Assembly: GCA_035637315.1 (NCBI GenBank)
Contig: DASPXK010000117.1
Location: 1 to 9,435, forward strand
Direction of reading: 5' to 3'
Source: DASPXK01 sp035637315
GTDB taxonomy: Bacteria > Chloroflexota > UBA6077 > JACCZL01
DNA: 9,435 nucleotides
The notes below the pieces were generated by a model. The model did not search any database. It worked only from the letters and a program-made list of their open reading frames with translations, and was not told where the DNA came from. The position numbers and the translations under genes are program-made. The number at the start of each line of letters is the position of its first letter. The first letter of the stretch is position 1. Below are positions 1 through 6,378 of this stretch, one piece after another.

Positions 1-1
1 C

Positions 2-724
2 GCTTACTGGGAAGCCGAAGACCGGTCCCTGAAAGAAATTCCAGGCCCAATGCAGGCCGATCGGCAGCCAGAGCCGTCGGGTGGCGAGGTACCCGCCCGC
101 CAGCATCAGCCCCGCCCAGAACACTCCGAGCACCGGCGTCACGCCGCCACCCGGGTTGGCCAGGTGAAACAGTCCGAACAGAGCCGAGCTGATGACGGCT
201 GACCAGCGGCTGCCCCAGGTTTCGGCCAGCGTCTGCAGCATGTAGCCGCGCGTGACCAGCTCTTCGCCGAACCCCACCGCGGCGTGCAGGAGCAGTCCAA
301 GCGCCACGTCGCGGACAGCCGACTCGGCCGGCGCCAGGCCATCAAGGCGGTACCAGCCGAAACCGAGCTCGACGGCGGCGACAGCGCCCATCAGGGCCGC
401 GCCGAGACCGAATCCCCGCCCCAGCTCGGTGAGCCAACCGCGCGCCAGGCTCAGCCCCAGACCCGTCCACGGACGCCGATCGACAAGGCGGCGAAAGATC
501 CACGTCGAAAGCGCGGCCGCGAGCGCAGAGGAGGCCGCGAACGCGAGGGCGGTCGGACCGACGAGCGCGTCGGACCCCGAACGTGGCCACGCAAATAGCT
601 CCGGCGCCAGCAGGAGCGCTGGAACGGTCCCCAGCAGGAGGGCGGTTAGCAGGAACGCGGGCAGATACAACGCCACTCGCAGCGTCGGTTGCAGCCGCCC
701 GTCCGCCCCTCGGAGCCAGCCCAC
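2..724 (-). CDS. CPBP family intramembrane metalloprotease (partial, C-terminus off window)
   Basis: Membrane protease of the CPBP (CaaX protease / Rce1 / bacteriocin-processing) family; the substrate cannot be told from sequence. Reading the minus strand from GTG at 724 gives 241 uninterrupted residues that run off the left edge. All three family motifs are visible: EELVTR at 154-159 (paired glutamates and arginine), FGLFH at 183-187 and HWAWN at 225-229, the expected Glu/His metal-binding residues. Hydrophobic segments lie near 17-41, 57-73, 104-121, 140-152, 172-186 and 195-212. The GTG is preceded by a GGGGGA-type ribosome site about 7 bases upstream; no earlier ATG or GTG is in frame back into the divergent acuC-like gene. 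The C-terminal end is missing, so total length is unknown. It is divergent from the deacetylase gene with a 49-base gap. The family call is secure; the role (prenyl-protein processing, immunity to peptides, or other) is open. Confidence 0.9.
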   Translation of the reverse strand, partial: MGWLRGADGRLQPTLRVALYLPAFLLTALLLGTVPALLLAPELFAWPRSGSDALVGPTALAFAASSALAAALSTWIFRRLVDRRPWTGLGLSLARGWLTELGRGFGLGAALMGAVAAVELGFGWYRLDGLAPAESAVRDVALGLLLHAAVGFGEELVTRGYMLQTLAETWGSRWSAVISSALFGLFHLANPGGGVTPVLGVFWAGLMLAGGYLATRRLWLPIGLHWAWNFFQGPVFGFPVS

Positions 725-739
725 GTGGCGTCCCCCAGC

Positions 740-745
740 TATACT
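740..745 (+). promoter_or_regulatory. Possible -10 box in the divergent CPBP/acuC gap
   Basis: TATACT matches a sigma-70-type -10 element and sits 29 bases before the GTG of the deacetylase gene, giving a leader of roughly 22 bases. No convincing -35 is seen 16-18 bases upstream. The only non-coding space between the two divergent genes is 725-773, so promoters for both must be packed here or inside the neighbouring genes. Motif match only. Confidence 0.3.
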
Positions 746-773
746 GGGTGACAGTCTAGCTGGAAGGCGCCAC

Positions 774-1949
774 GTGTCCGGACGTTCAGCATTCGTCTAT
801 TCGCCGGAGTACGTTGCGTACAAGCTGTCTGAAGACCATCCGCTGAACCCCATTCGCCTCGAGCTGACCGACTCGCTGATCGAGGCATGCGGACTGCTGG
901 CGGGCACGAGCGTGCGCCGTGAGGCGCCGCGGGCGGCGACCGAAGACGAATTGCTCCTGGCGCATGATCGACCGTACATCGAGCGCGTTCGCGAGCTGAG
1001 TGACGGTCGCCGGGCCGCCGATCCGGCGCAGGATTTCGGGCTCGGCTCACTCGACAATCCGGCCTTCCCGGGCATGCACCAGGCGACCGCGCTGGTGGTC
1101 GGCGGGACCGTGCGCGCAGCTGAGCTCGTCATGAGCAGTGACGTGGCCCACGCCTTCAATCCGGGCGGCGGCCTTCACCATGCCAATCGCCGGCTCGCGT
1201 CCGGCTTCTGCATCTACAACGACCCGGCGGTAGGGATTGCCTGGCTTCGCAAGCACGGCGCGCGGGTCCTGTACCTCGACACCGATGCTCACCACGGTGA
1301 CGGTGTCCAGTCGATCTTCTACGAGGATCAGGGCGTCCTGACGATCTCGTTTCACGAGAGCGGACGGTACCTCTTCCCGGGCACTGGATTCCCGTCCGAG
1401 CGAGGCGAGGGCCCAGGACATGGATACTCGATCAACGTGCCGCTGGAGCCATACACCGACCACTTCTCCTGGGTGGAGTGTTACGACCTCGTCGTCCCGC
1501 CGTTGGCGCAGGCCTTTCGCCCAGACGTGATCGTGGCTCAGAATGGCTGCGATGGCCACGCCGTGGATCCCCTGACCCATCTGCACGCTCTGACGCCCAC
1601 GTTCGAGCACTTTGCCCGCCGCGCCCACGAGCTTTCCCACCAGCTGTGCGACGGTCGCCTGGTGGCTCTGGGCGGGGGTGGGTACGCGCTCTGGAACGTG
1701 GTCCCCCGCGCCTGGACGGCGGTCTGGGCGGCGCTCAGCGACCAGCCCCTGCCGTCGCAGGTGCCGCTGGCCTGGCGCAAAAAGTGGGACTCTGATAGCC
1801 GGCGCAGCCGGTTCCTGCCACACCAGCTTCCAACCCAGATGCACGACTCGCTCGACGCGATCGAGCCCAGCCCCCACCGCGAGGCGCTTCGGGCCCAGAA
1901 CCGGCGGATCGCCGAGGAGGTGGCCTCGCGGGGGCTGCCGCGGGCGTGA
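774..1949 (+). CDS. acuC: Acetoin-utilization-type deacetylase (histone deacetylase family, AcuC-like)
   Basis: Zinc-dependent cytoplasmic deacetylase, 391 residues, close to the length of Bacillus AcuC, which removes acetyl groups from lysines of acetyl-CoA synthetase. The catalytic set looks complete: paired histidines H135-H136 in GGGLHH, DTDAHHGDG at 169-177 (D171 and H173 expected as zinc ligands, D169 and D176 as relay acids), third zinc aspartate D260 in NGCDGH, and tyrosine Y304 in GGGGY. GFCIYND (144-150) and DPLTHL (265-270) are typical of the AcuC branch. The GTG start follows GGAAGG at 762-767 with a 6-base spacer; the open frame continues upstream to 252, but that part lies antisense to the CPBP gene and shows no family similarity. 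No acuA, acuB or acetyl-CoA synthetase gene is nearby, so the actual substrate is unproven; polyamine or other amide deacetylation is possible. It converges on recQ. Confidence 0.93.
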   Translation: MSGRSAFVYSPEYVAYKLSEDHPLNPIRLELTDSLIEACGLLAGTSVRREAPRAATEDELLLAHDRPYIERVRELSDGRRAADPAQDFGLGSLDNPAFPGMHQATALVVGGTVRAAELVMSSDVAHAFNPGGGLHHANRRLASGFCIYNDPAVGIAWLRKHGARVLYLDTDAHHGDGVQSIFYEDQGVLTISFHESGRYLFPGTGFPSERGEGPGHGYSINVPLEPYTDHFSWVECYDLVVPPLAQAFRPDVIVAQNGCDGHAVDPLTHLHALTPTFEHFARRAHELSHQLCDGRLVALGGGGYALWNVVPRAWTAVWAALSDQPLPSQVPLAWRKKWDSDSRRSRFLPHQLPTQMHDSLDAIEPSPHREALRAQNRRIAEEVASRGLPRA

Positions 1950-1984
1950 GCGGAGCAGAGTCTGACCCCTCCCCCAGCCCCTCC

Positions 1985-2077
1985 CCGAAACGGTCCGAAA
2001 CGGAGAGGGGAGCGAGTTCCCCACCTCCCTTTCGGAGAGGGGAGCGAGTTCCCCACGCTCCCTTTCGGAGAGGGAAC
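1985..2077. repeat. Tandem hairpin-forming G/C-rich repeats in the acuC/recQ convergent gap
   Basis: A 24-base unit starting CGGAGAGGGGAGCGAG and ending TTCCCCAC occurs identically at 2001-2024 and 2033-2056, with a third partial copy (CGGAGAGGGAAC) at 2066-2077. Spacing is 32 then 33 bases; the linkers carry CTCCCTTT. A 9-base CCGAAACGG doublet (1985-1993 and 1995-2003) precedes them. Each unit can fold locally: GGGGA with TCCCC, and TCCCT (2059-2063) with AGGGA (2071-2075). The gap lies between convergent stop codons, so it may end transcription from both sides, but there is no T-tract of the intrinsic-terminator kind. It resembles dispersed intergenic repeats of GC-rich genomes. No coding frame is credible here. 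Confidence 0.7.
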
Positions 2078-2094
2078 AAGTACGGTTCGCGGGG

Positions 2095-4230
2095 TTAGGG
2101 GGAGGGATTGAGCGGGGAGCCCGAGATCAGCTCGAGTATCGAGTCGCCGTATTTGGCCAGCTTGGCCGTGCCGAGGCCGGGAATCTGAGCGAGCGCGGCG
2201 TGTCCGCAAGGTCGTAGACGGGCGATCTCGCGGAGCGCCTTGTCATGAAAGACGACGTAGGGCGGCACACTCTCCTCCTCGGCCCTCAATCGCCGCCAGG
2301 CCCTGAGCCGTTCGAACAGCGCCTCGGCCTCGACATCCTGAGAACTGTCTGTCGCTCGGCCAGGCGAGTAGGCCTGCCCGGCGGGCCTCTCGCGAGCTCG
2401 CACCGGCGCTGCTGGCGCCGGCTCGGGCGGCTTCAGGCGGCCGGCGTCGGTTAGCTGGAGGGTAGGCAATTCGCCCTCGCGGCGAGCGAGGTAGCCGGCG
2501 CCGACCAGACGCTCGATCTCGCGCTCGACCTGGGCGGTGGACAGGTGGGCTAGCGCTCCGAAGCGCGCGCAGCGCTCCGGTGCGATCGGGCTCTGGACCG
2601 AGCCACGTAGGATGAAGACCAGCTTGCGCCTGCCGACCTGGAACGGGAGCGTCCGGACGCAGTCAAGGATCACGTCCGCCGGACGAACGTCTCGGGCCGA
2701 CTGGACAAGCGGCGTTGCGGCCGTGTCGCGCGCGGGATCTGGACAGCACACGTCGCACATGGCGCAATGTGACTCGGCCTGGACGCCGAAGTGGCGGGCC
2801 ACGAACCAGTGGCGGCAGCGCGCCGTGGCGATGTAGCCGAGCAGGTCCTCGAACCGCTGGTCCTGCGCCTGCTGCCACCGAGTCAGGGCATCGGCCACGC
2901 GCGCGGCGGCGTCGGGCGGAGCCGACACCAGCTCGAGCACCATCGTACGCGGCAGGTCGAGATGGCGCCGCAGGAGCTCGACTCGCTCGAGCACGCCGAG
3001 CGCCGCGCGAAGGTCTTTCTCCTGCACAGGAGTCCCGCACTCACGGGCGAGACCATCCGCGCTCGTCAGCGCGTAGCCGCCCACGGCGATTCGCCGCAAA
3101 GCTGTGTAGACGCGGCGCAACAGGCCTACGTCGAGCCGGTCTTCGCGGATCCAGCGACGCAGGTTGGAGCGATCTCCCTGGGAAGCAAACAGGATGCAGC
3201 GGGCGGGCCGCCCATCGCGTCCGGCCCGCCCCGACTCCTGAACGTACGCCTCGAGTGAGCGGGGCGGGTTGAAATGCACGACGAAACGGACGTTTGACTT
3301 GTCCACACCCATCCCGAACGCGCTGGTCGCGACCATCACCCGCACCCGGTCCAGCATGTAGGCGTTTTGGGCCTGCTCTCGATCGGCCCGCTCCATCCCG
3401 GCGTGGTAGTGGGCGGCGTTCACCCCGCGCCGCCGAAGCAGGAGCGCCAACTGCTCGGCCTGCTCCCGGCTGTTGACATAGACTATCCCGCTCCCCGGCT
3501 CGGCCTTGCAGACGTCGATCAGCGTCCGCATCTTGGCTTCCCGATCGCCCATCACACTCGCCTCCAGGCGGAGGTTGGGGCGTACGACGCCGGTGGTCAG
3601 GGTGACGAGCGACCGCCCAAACCGCTCGTCGAGCTCCTGCTGGATGGCGGGCGGCGCGGTAGCCGTCATGGCCAGTAGGCGAGGCTCGTCGAGCAGTTCG
3701 AGCGCCTGACGAACGAACAGGTAATCGGGTCGAAAGTCGTGGCCCCAAAGCGAGACGCAGTGCGCCTCGTCGACTACGACGAGCGAGATTCGAGCCTGGC
3801 GGAGGGCGTCGATGAAGGGGCGCTGACGCAGGCGCTCAGGCGTGGCGTAGACGAGCTTGTAGCGACCCTGGGCGACGGCGGCCTGGCGCCCGACTAATTC
3901 TTCACGTTCGACCAGGCTGTTCAGGATCGTCGTCCGCTCGTAGACCCGCTCGGGCAATGAGTCAAGCTGGTCTTTCATCAGCGCCAGGAGCGGAGAGATC
4001 ACGAGCGTACAGCCGTCCAGAAGCATGGCCAGGAGCTGGTAGCAGAGCGACTTACCGGCCCCGGTCGGCATGAGCGCCAGCACGTCGCTGCCGGCTAGGA
4101 CCGCCCGGACGACCGCCTCCTGCCCGGCGCGGAACTCGGCGTGCCCGAACAACTCACGCAGCGCGGCGCGGGCCACCTCGACGACAGGTGGTCGGTCTTC
4201 AGCCCTGGGGCCAGGCGAGTCTGCAGTCAC
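2095..4230 (-). CDS. recQ: ATP-dependent DNA helicase RecQ
   Basis: A 3'-to-5' superfamily 2 helicase for recombination and replication-fork repair, 711 residues. Visible in order: FRAGQ motif 0 (33-37), Walker A PTGAGKS (55-61), DEAH (154-157) followed by the aromatic-rich loop read SLWGHDFRPDY (160-170), motif III TATAP (189-193), the second RecA-like domain with motif VI QESGRAGRDG (331-340), zinc-binding cysteines C472, C489, C492 and C495, an RQC winged helix around 510-600, a Pro/Ala-rich linker (600-630) and a C-terminal HRDC domain (about 633-705). About 120 residues separate the helicase core from the first zinc cysteine, far more than in E. coli RecQ, and 368-440 looks like an extra helical or winged-helix insert. 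The loop residue after Ser is Leu where Gln is usual. GTG start at 4230, with AGGA about 9 bases upstream; residue 19 is an alternative GTG. The last residues come from C-rich sequence bordering the repeats. Confidence 0.95.
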   Translation of the reverse strand: MTADSPGPRAEDRPPVVEVARAALRELFGHAEFRAGQEAVVRAVLAGSDVLALMPTGAGKSLCYQLLAMLLDGCTLVISPLLALMKDQLDSLPERVYERTTILNSLVEREELVGRQAAVAQGRYKLVYATPERLRQRPFIDALRQARISLVVVDEAHCVSLWGHDFRPDYLFVRQALELLDEPRLLAMTATAPPAIQQELDERFGRSLVTLTTGVVRPNLRLEASVMGDREAKMRTLIDVCKAEPGSGIVYVNSREQAEQLALLLRRRGVNAAHYHAGMERADREQAQNAYMLDRVRVMVATSAFGMGVDKSNVRFVVHFNPPRSLEAYVQESGRAGRDGRPARCILFASQGDRSNLRRWIREDRLDVGLLRRVYTALRRIAVGGYALTSADGLARECGTPVQEKDLRAALGVLERVELLRRHLDLPRTMVLELVSAPPDAAARVADALTRWQQAQDQRFEDLLGYIATARCRHWFVARHFGVQAESHCAMCDVCCPDPARDTAATPLVQSARDVRPADVILDCVRTLPFQVGRRKLVFILRGSVQSPIAPERCARFGALAHLSTAQVEREIERLVGAGYLARREGELPTLQLTDAGRLKPPEPAPAAPVRARERPAGQAYSPGRATDSSQDVEAEALFERLRAWRRLRAEEESVPPYVVFHDKALREIARLRPCGHAALAQIPGLGTAKLAKYGDSILELISGSPLNPSP

Positions 4231-4237
4231 GCCGGGC

Positions 4238-4329
4238 AGTCCTATTCCCCCTCCCTCTGGGCCCTCTGGGAGAGGGGTTGGGGTGAGGGACCCCGCGAAG
4301 CCCGCTTATTCTCTCCCAGTGGGAGAGGG
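4238..4329. repeat. Hairpin-rich repeat cluster between the aldo/keto reductase gene and recQ
   Basis: Two inverted repeats flank a G-rich run. At 4262-4276 CCCTCT and AGAGGG pair around GGG; at 4311-4327 CTCTCCCA and TGGGAGAG are perfect complements around one base. Between them lies GGGGTTGGGGTGAGGGA (4273-4289). The sequence style matches common dispersed intergenic repeats of GC-rich bacteria rather than a standard terminator, as no T-run follows either hairpin on the minus strand. The right hairpin overlaps the last codons of the reductase gene. Because recQ starts at 4230, the cluster also forms its leader region. Confidence 0.6.
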
Positions 4330-5310
4330 AGCTAGCTCCGGGTAAAAGTTCCTCTCGTACAGCTCGGCCACGCGGGCCAGGTCGTCTGCCGACAGGTCAG
4401 GCTTGTCAGCTGCCGCGGCGAACTCTTCAAGCTGCTCGAGGTTGTAGATGTTCGGCTGAGTTGAGGTGACAGATGGCTCCGCCAGAACCCATTTGAGGGC
4501 CGCCTGGCCAAGCGTCAGGTCGCGCGCCTCGTAGAGGAATTTGAGCCGCTCGATCTTCTTGAGGCCGTCGATCAGCCATTCCCTCGGGCGGTGGCTGCGA
4601 TGGTCTTCGGGTGGAAAGGTCGTCTCGGGTGTGTACTTGCCCTCCAGCAGGCCCGACGAGTGGGGCACTCTGACAAGTACGCCGACCCCGTGCTCGCGGG
4701 CCGTCGGGAAGAACCGCCGCCCGGGATCCTGCTCGAGCAGGTTGTAGATGATCTGGAGCGAGTCCAACCGCCGAACCGCCAGTACCTGATCGCCGTGCTC
4801 GGTGCCTCCGATCGCCGGCCCGAGCGCCGCGCCGTACGCCCTGATCTTGCCCTCGTCCCGAAGACGATCGAGCAGCTCGAAGAGGTCGTCGCGCTCGACA
4901 GCATCCATTCTGGGATTGTGAAGCTGGTACAGGTCAACGTAGTCGGTCGCCAGGCGCGCCAGGCTTTGCTCCAGGGCGAATCGAACGAACTGTGGCGACC
5001 AGTCGTGCGGCCGCTCGCGCTGGCCGCGGTTCTCGTCCGGATCAGAGTAGATGTCGTAGCCAAACTTGGTTCCGATGACGACCTGCTGGCGATGCTGGCC
5101 GAACGCCTTCGCCAGAACCGTCTCGCCCCGCCCGTTACCATAGGAGTCGCCAGTGTCGAAGAAGGTGATCCCCAGCTGGAGCGCTCGGCGAAGCAGATCG
5201 GCCACCTCCTCCTCCGAGTACTGGCCCCACCAGCCAGCCGAGACCGTCCAGACGCCGAAACCGATCTCGCTGAGCTCGAGGTCAGTGTTTCCGAGCTTGC
5301 GGTACCTCAT
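4306..5310 (-). CDS. Aldo/keto reductase
   Basis: NADPH-type oxidoreductase with a TIM-barrel fold, 334 residues, probably cytoplasmic; the carbonyl substrate is not predictable. The catalytic tetrad is intact: D52 and Y57 in DTGDSYG, K82 in GTKFG, and H131 in YQLHNP. The N-terminal RKLGNTDLELSEIGFGVW is a family hallmark, and QPNIYNLEQLEE near 285-296 fits the cofactor-binding end of the barrel. Residues 95-108 carry a charged loop (RGQRERPHDW). The ATG at 5310 overlaps the stop of the upstream DUF1802 gene as ATGA, implying translational coupling. The natural-looking C-terminus reaches about ERNFY (319-323); the final residues LAPSPTGRE and the TAA stop are encoded by the hairpin repeat at 4311-4327. 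This suggests a repeat inserted at, or replaced, the original gene end. No missing catalytic residue is seen. Confidence 0.93.
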   Translation of the reverse strand: MRYRKLGNTDLELSEIGFGVWTVSAGWWGQYSEEEVADLLRRALQLGITFFDTGDSYGNGRGETVLAKAFGQHRQQVVIGTKFGYDIYSDPDENRGQRERPHDWSPQFVRFALEQSLARLATDYVDLYQLHNPRMDAVERDDLFELLDRLRDEGKIRAYGAALGPAIGGTEHGDQVLAVRRLDSLQIIYNLLEQDPGRRFFPTAREHGVGVLVRVPHSSGLLEGKYTPETTFPPEDHRSHRPREWLIDGLKKIERLKFLYEARDLTLGQAALKWVLAEPSVTSTQPNIYNLEQLEEFAAAADKPDLSADDLARVAELYERNFYPELAPSPTGRE

Positions 5311-5891
5311 CGACCCGCCTCCATCGGTTCGCGCTCCAGCGCCACCCGAACCTCGGCCACTCGGCGGGCGTACTCGTCGTCCGGCAGGGCCGGGACTATT
5401 CCGGCCACGGGTACATCATCGGCCAGCTTCAGCCACGACTTGCAGCCGCCATACGCGGCCAGCACCTCGATCTCGCGTGGCTCGGATAACTTGAAGACGC
5501 GCACCGCCATCGCCAGCAGCGGCTTACGTGGCCGCCAGCGCAGCCGCTCCTCGGCGTAGCGTTGGCTCCAGCAATAGTGCGACGCGACCGCCTCGACCTG
5601 CCACGGCTCGGTTACCTCGAACACATCAGTCAGCTCGACCCAGGTGTCGATGCTCACGCGGCTCGGATCCCGCGGCGCCGCCAGCACCTGCTCCAGATCG
5701 GTCACAAAGGGAGGCTGCAGCAGATCGGCCTGCTGGTGCTCGTAGGTTGGGAACAGGAGGAACTGGCGGGCCCGGACTCGGAAGTCGCGCGTCTCCTCGC
5801 GGATGCCGCCCTTGCGAACCAGCAGGATCTGTCGTCCGTCGCGGAGCGCCTTCACCGCGACCGCCCATTCCTTGAGCGCGAGCGTCGCCAT
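5307..5891 (-). CDS. DUF1802 family protein of unknown function
   Basis: 194 residues with no signal peptide or membrane segment, so probably cytoplasmic. I recognise the conserved pattern of DUF1802: ALKEW (5-9), LLVRKGGIREE (23-33), FLLFPTYEHQQ (44-54), and later aromatic and basic positions WVELTDVFEV (84-93) and LLAMAVRVFKL (125-135). No known catalytic motif stands out; the RKGGI and PTYEHQ blocks are the likeliest functional sites. The start is taken at ATG 5891, where ALKEW follows directly and GGGAGA precedes it by 6 bases; an in-frame ATG at 5918 adds nine residues but lies inside the palindrome 5910-5935. The stop overlaps the aldo/keto reductase start by four bases, so the two are probably made together. 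The function of the family is not known to me. Confidence 0.88.
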   Translation of the reverse strand: MATLALKEWAVAVKALRDGRQILLVRKGGIREETRDFRVRARQFLLFPTYEHQQADLLQPPFVTDLEQVLAAPRDPSRVSIDTWVELTDVFEVTEPWQVEAVASHYCWSQRYAEERLRWRPRKPLLAMAVRVFKLSEPREIEVLAAYGGCKSWLKLADDVPVAGIVPALPDDEYARRVAEVRVALEREPMEAGR

Positions 5892-5909
5892 ATGTGGTCT
5901 CCCGTCCCC

Positions 5910-5935
5910 TAGGGGCACGGCATGCCGTGCCCCTA
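5910..5935. repeat. Perfect 26-base palindrome
   Basis: The left half TAGGGGCACGGCA (5910-5922) is exactly complementary to the right half TGCCGTGCCCCTA (5923-5935). It begins six bases beyond the cytochrome c stop and ends 19 bases before the DUF1802 start. A hairpin would be very stable, but no T-run follows, so it is not a textbook terminator. Similar GGGGCACGGCATGCC palindromes are, from memory, dispersed in many GC-rich genomes including Chloroflexota. Possible roles are transcript-end protection of the hemQ-cytochrome mRNA, an attenuator, or a parasitic repeat. Confidence 0.85.
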
Positions 5936-5940
5936 CAAGC

Positions 5941-6378
5941 CTATCGCAGCGTCACCAGGAACGCGACGAGGTCGTCGGCCTCCTTGTCGTTCAAGTTGAG
6001 GTTGGGCATCATCGTTCCAGCTTTGACCGAGGCCGGGTCCTTGATCCAGCGCCTGATGTTGTCGGGAGTGTTCGGGATGCCGGCGGCCAGCTGAGGACGC
6101 TTGCCTGGATCGCCGATCCCGCCCAGGCTCGGTCCGATCGTCCCAGTCGCGCCGGCCACCCCGGGCGCGGCGTGACAAGCGATGCACCCCTTGGACGCGA
6201 AGAGCTGTCTGCCGTTGTTCGCGTCGCCGGACACCTTGGGCGCCGGAGCGGATTTCTCGGCCGGCTTGGAACGCCCGGACTGAGGCTCCGAGGATGCAGA
6301 GCCCGAGCAGGCCGCCAGCGGTACCGCCACCAAAGTCACCCACAACCAGACTCCCGCGAGCCGACCACTCAGCTTCAC
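5941..6378 (-). CDS. Lipoprotein mono-heme cytochrome c
   Basis: Electron carrier anchored on the outer face of the membrane, 145 residues. The first 23 residues form a hydrophobic signal with lipobox LAAC, so Cys24 would be lipidated. A Ser/Pro/Lys-rich linker (25-50) leads to a class I cytochrome c domain: heme site CIACH (65-69), TIGPSLGGIG (80-89), NTPDNIRRWIKDP (103-115), and GTMMPNL (121-127) supplying the axial methionine. The NTPDNIRRWIKDP and MMPNL pattern most resembles the cytochrome domain fused to cytochrome oxidase subunit II, so an oxidase partner is likely, though none is in view. The start is GTG 6378, overlapping the hemQ stop as GTGA; a longer frame from ATG 6432 would bury the signal peptide. 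Heme attachment requires a cytochrome c maturation system encoded elsewhere. The 26-base palindrome lies just after its stop. Confidence 0.92.
   Translation of the reverse strand: MKLSGRLAGVWLWVTLVAVPLAACSGSASSEPQSGRSKPAEKSAPAPKVSGDANNGRQLFASKGCIACHAAPGVAGATGTIGPSLGGIGDPGKRPQLAAGIPNTPDNIRRWIKDPASVKAGTMMPNLNLNDKEADDLVAFLVTLR
6375..6378 (-). promoter_or_regulatory. GTGA stop-start overlap coupling hemQ to cytochrome c
   Basis: TGA ending the hemQ-like frame (6377-6375) is nested in GTG beginning the cytochrome c frame (6378-6376). No strong independent ribosome site precedes this GTG, so re-initiation by ribosomes finishing hemQ is the likely route. It decides the cytochrome start because the lipoprotein signal begins exactly here. 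Confidence 0.75.

Noticed and set aside
2..724. Suspected frameshift or pseudogene in the CPBP gene, since only short ATG-started frames appear on that strand
   Set aside because: Translation from GTG 724 is uninterrupted to the window edge and carries all three motifs; it merely lacks its end and an ATG start.
252..773. Upstream extension of the acuC open frame giving a 565-residue protein
   Set aside because: The extra 174 residues are Arg/Ser/Pro-rich, lie antisense to the CPBP protease gene and show no family similarity; GTG 774 has a good ribosome site and the deacetylase domain begins right after it.
1047..2024. Long minus-strand open frame opposite acuC
   Set aside because: It is the antisense of a clearly conserved catalytic gene, with Arg/Gly/Pro-rich composition typical of shadow frames in GC-rich DNA.
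2001..2077. Possible short CRISPR array
   Set aside because: Only two and a half repeats, linkers of 8-9 bases with similar sequence rather than distinct spacers, and no cas gene.
4591..5559. Plus-strand open frame of over 300 codons across the reductase and DUF1802 genes
   Set aside because: It crosses two real genes on the opposite strand and has no recognisable motif.
5912..5933. Rho-independent terminator after cytochrome c
   Set aside because: The stem is strong but no T-run follows on the minus strand, so I list it only as a palindrome of unknown role.
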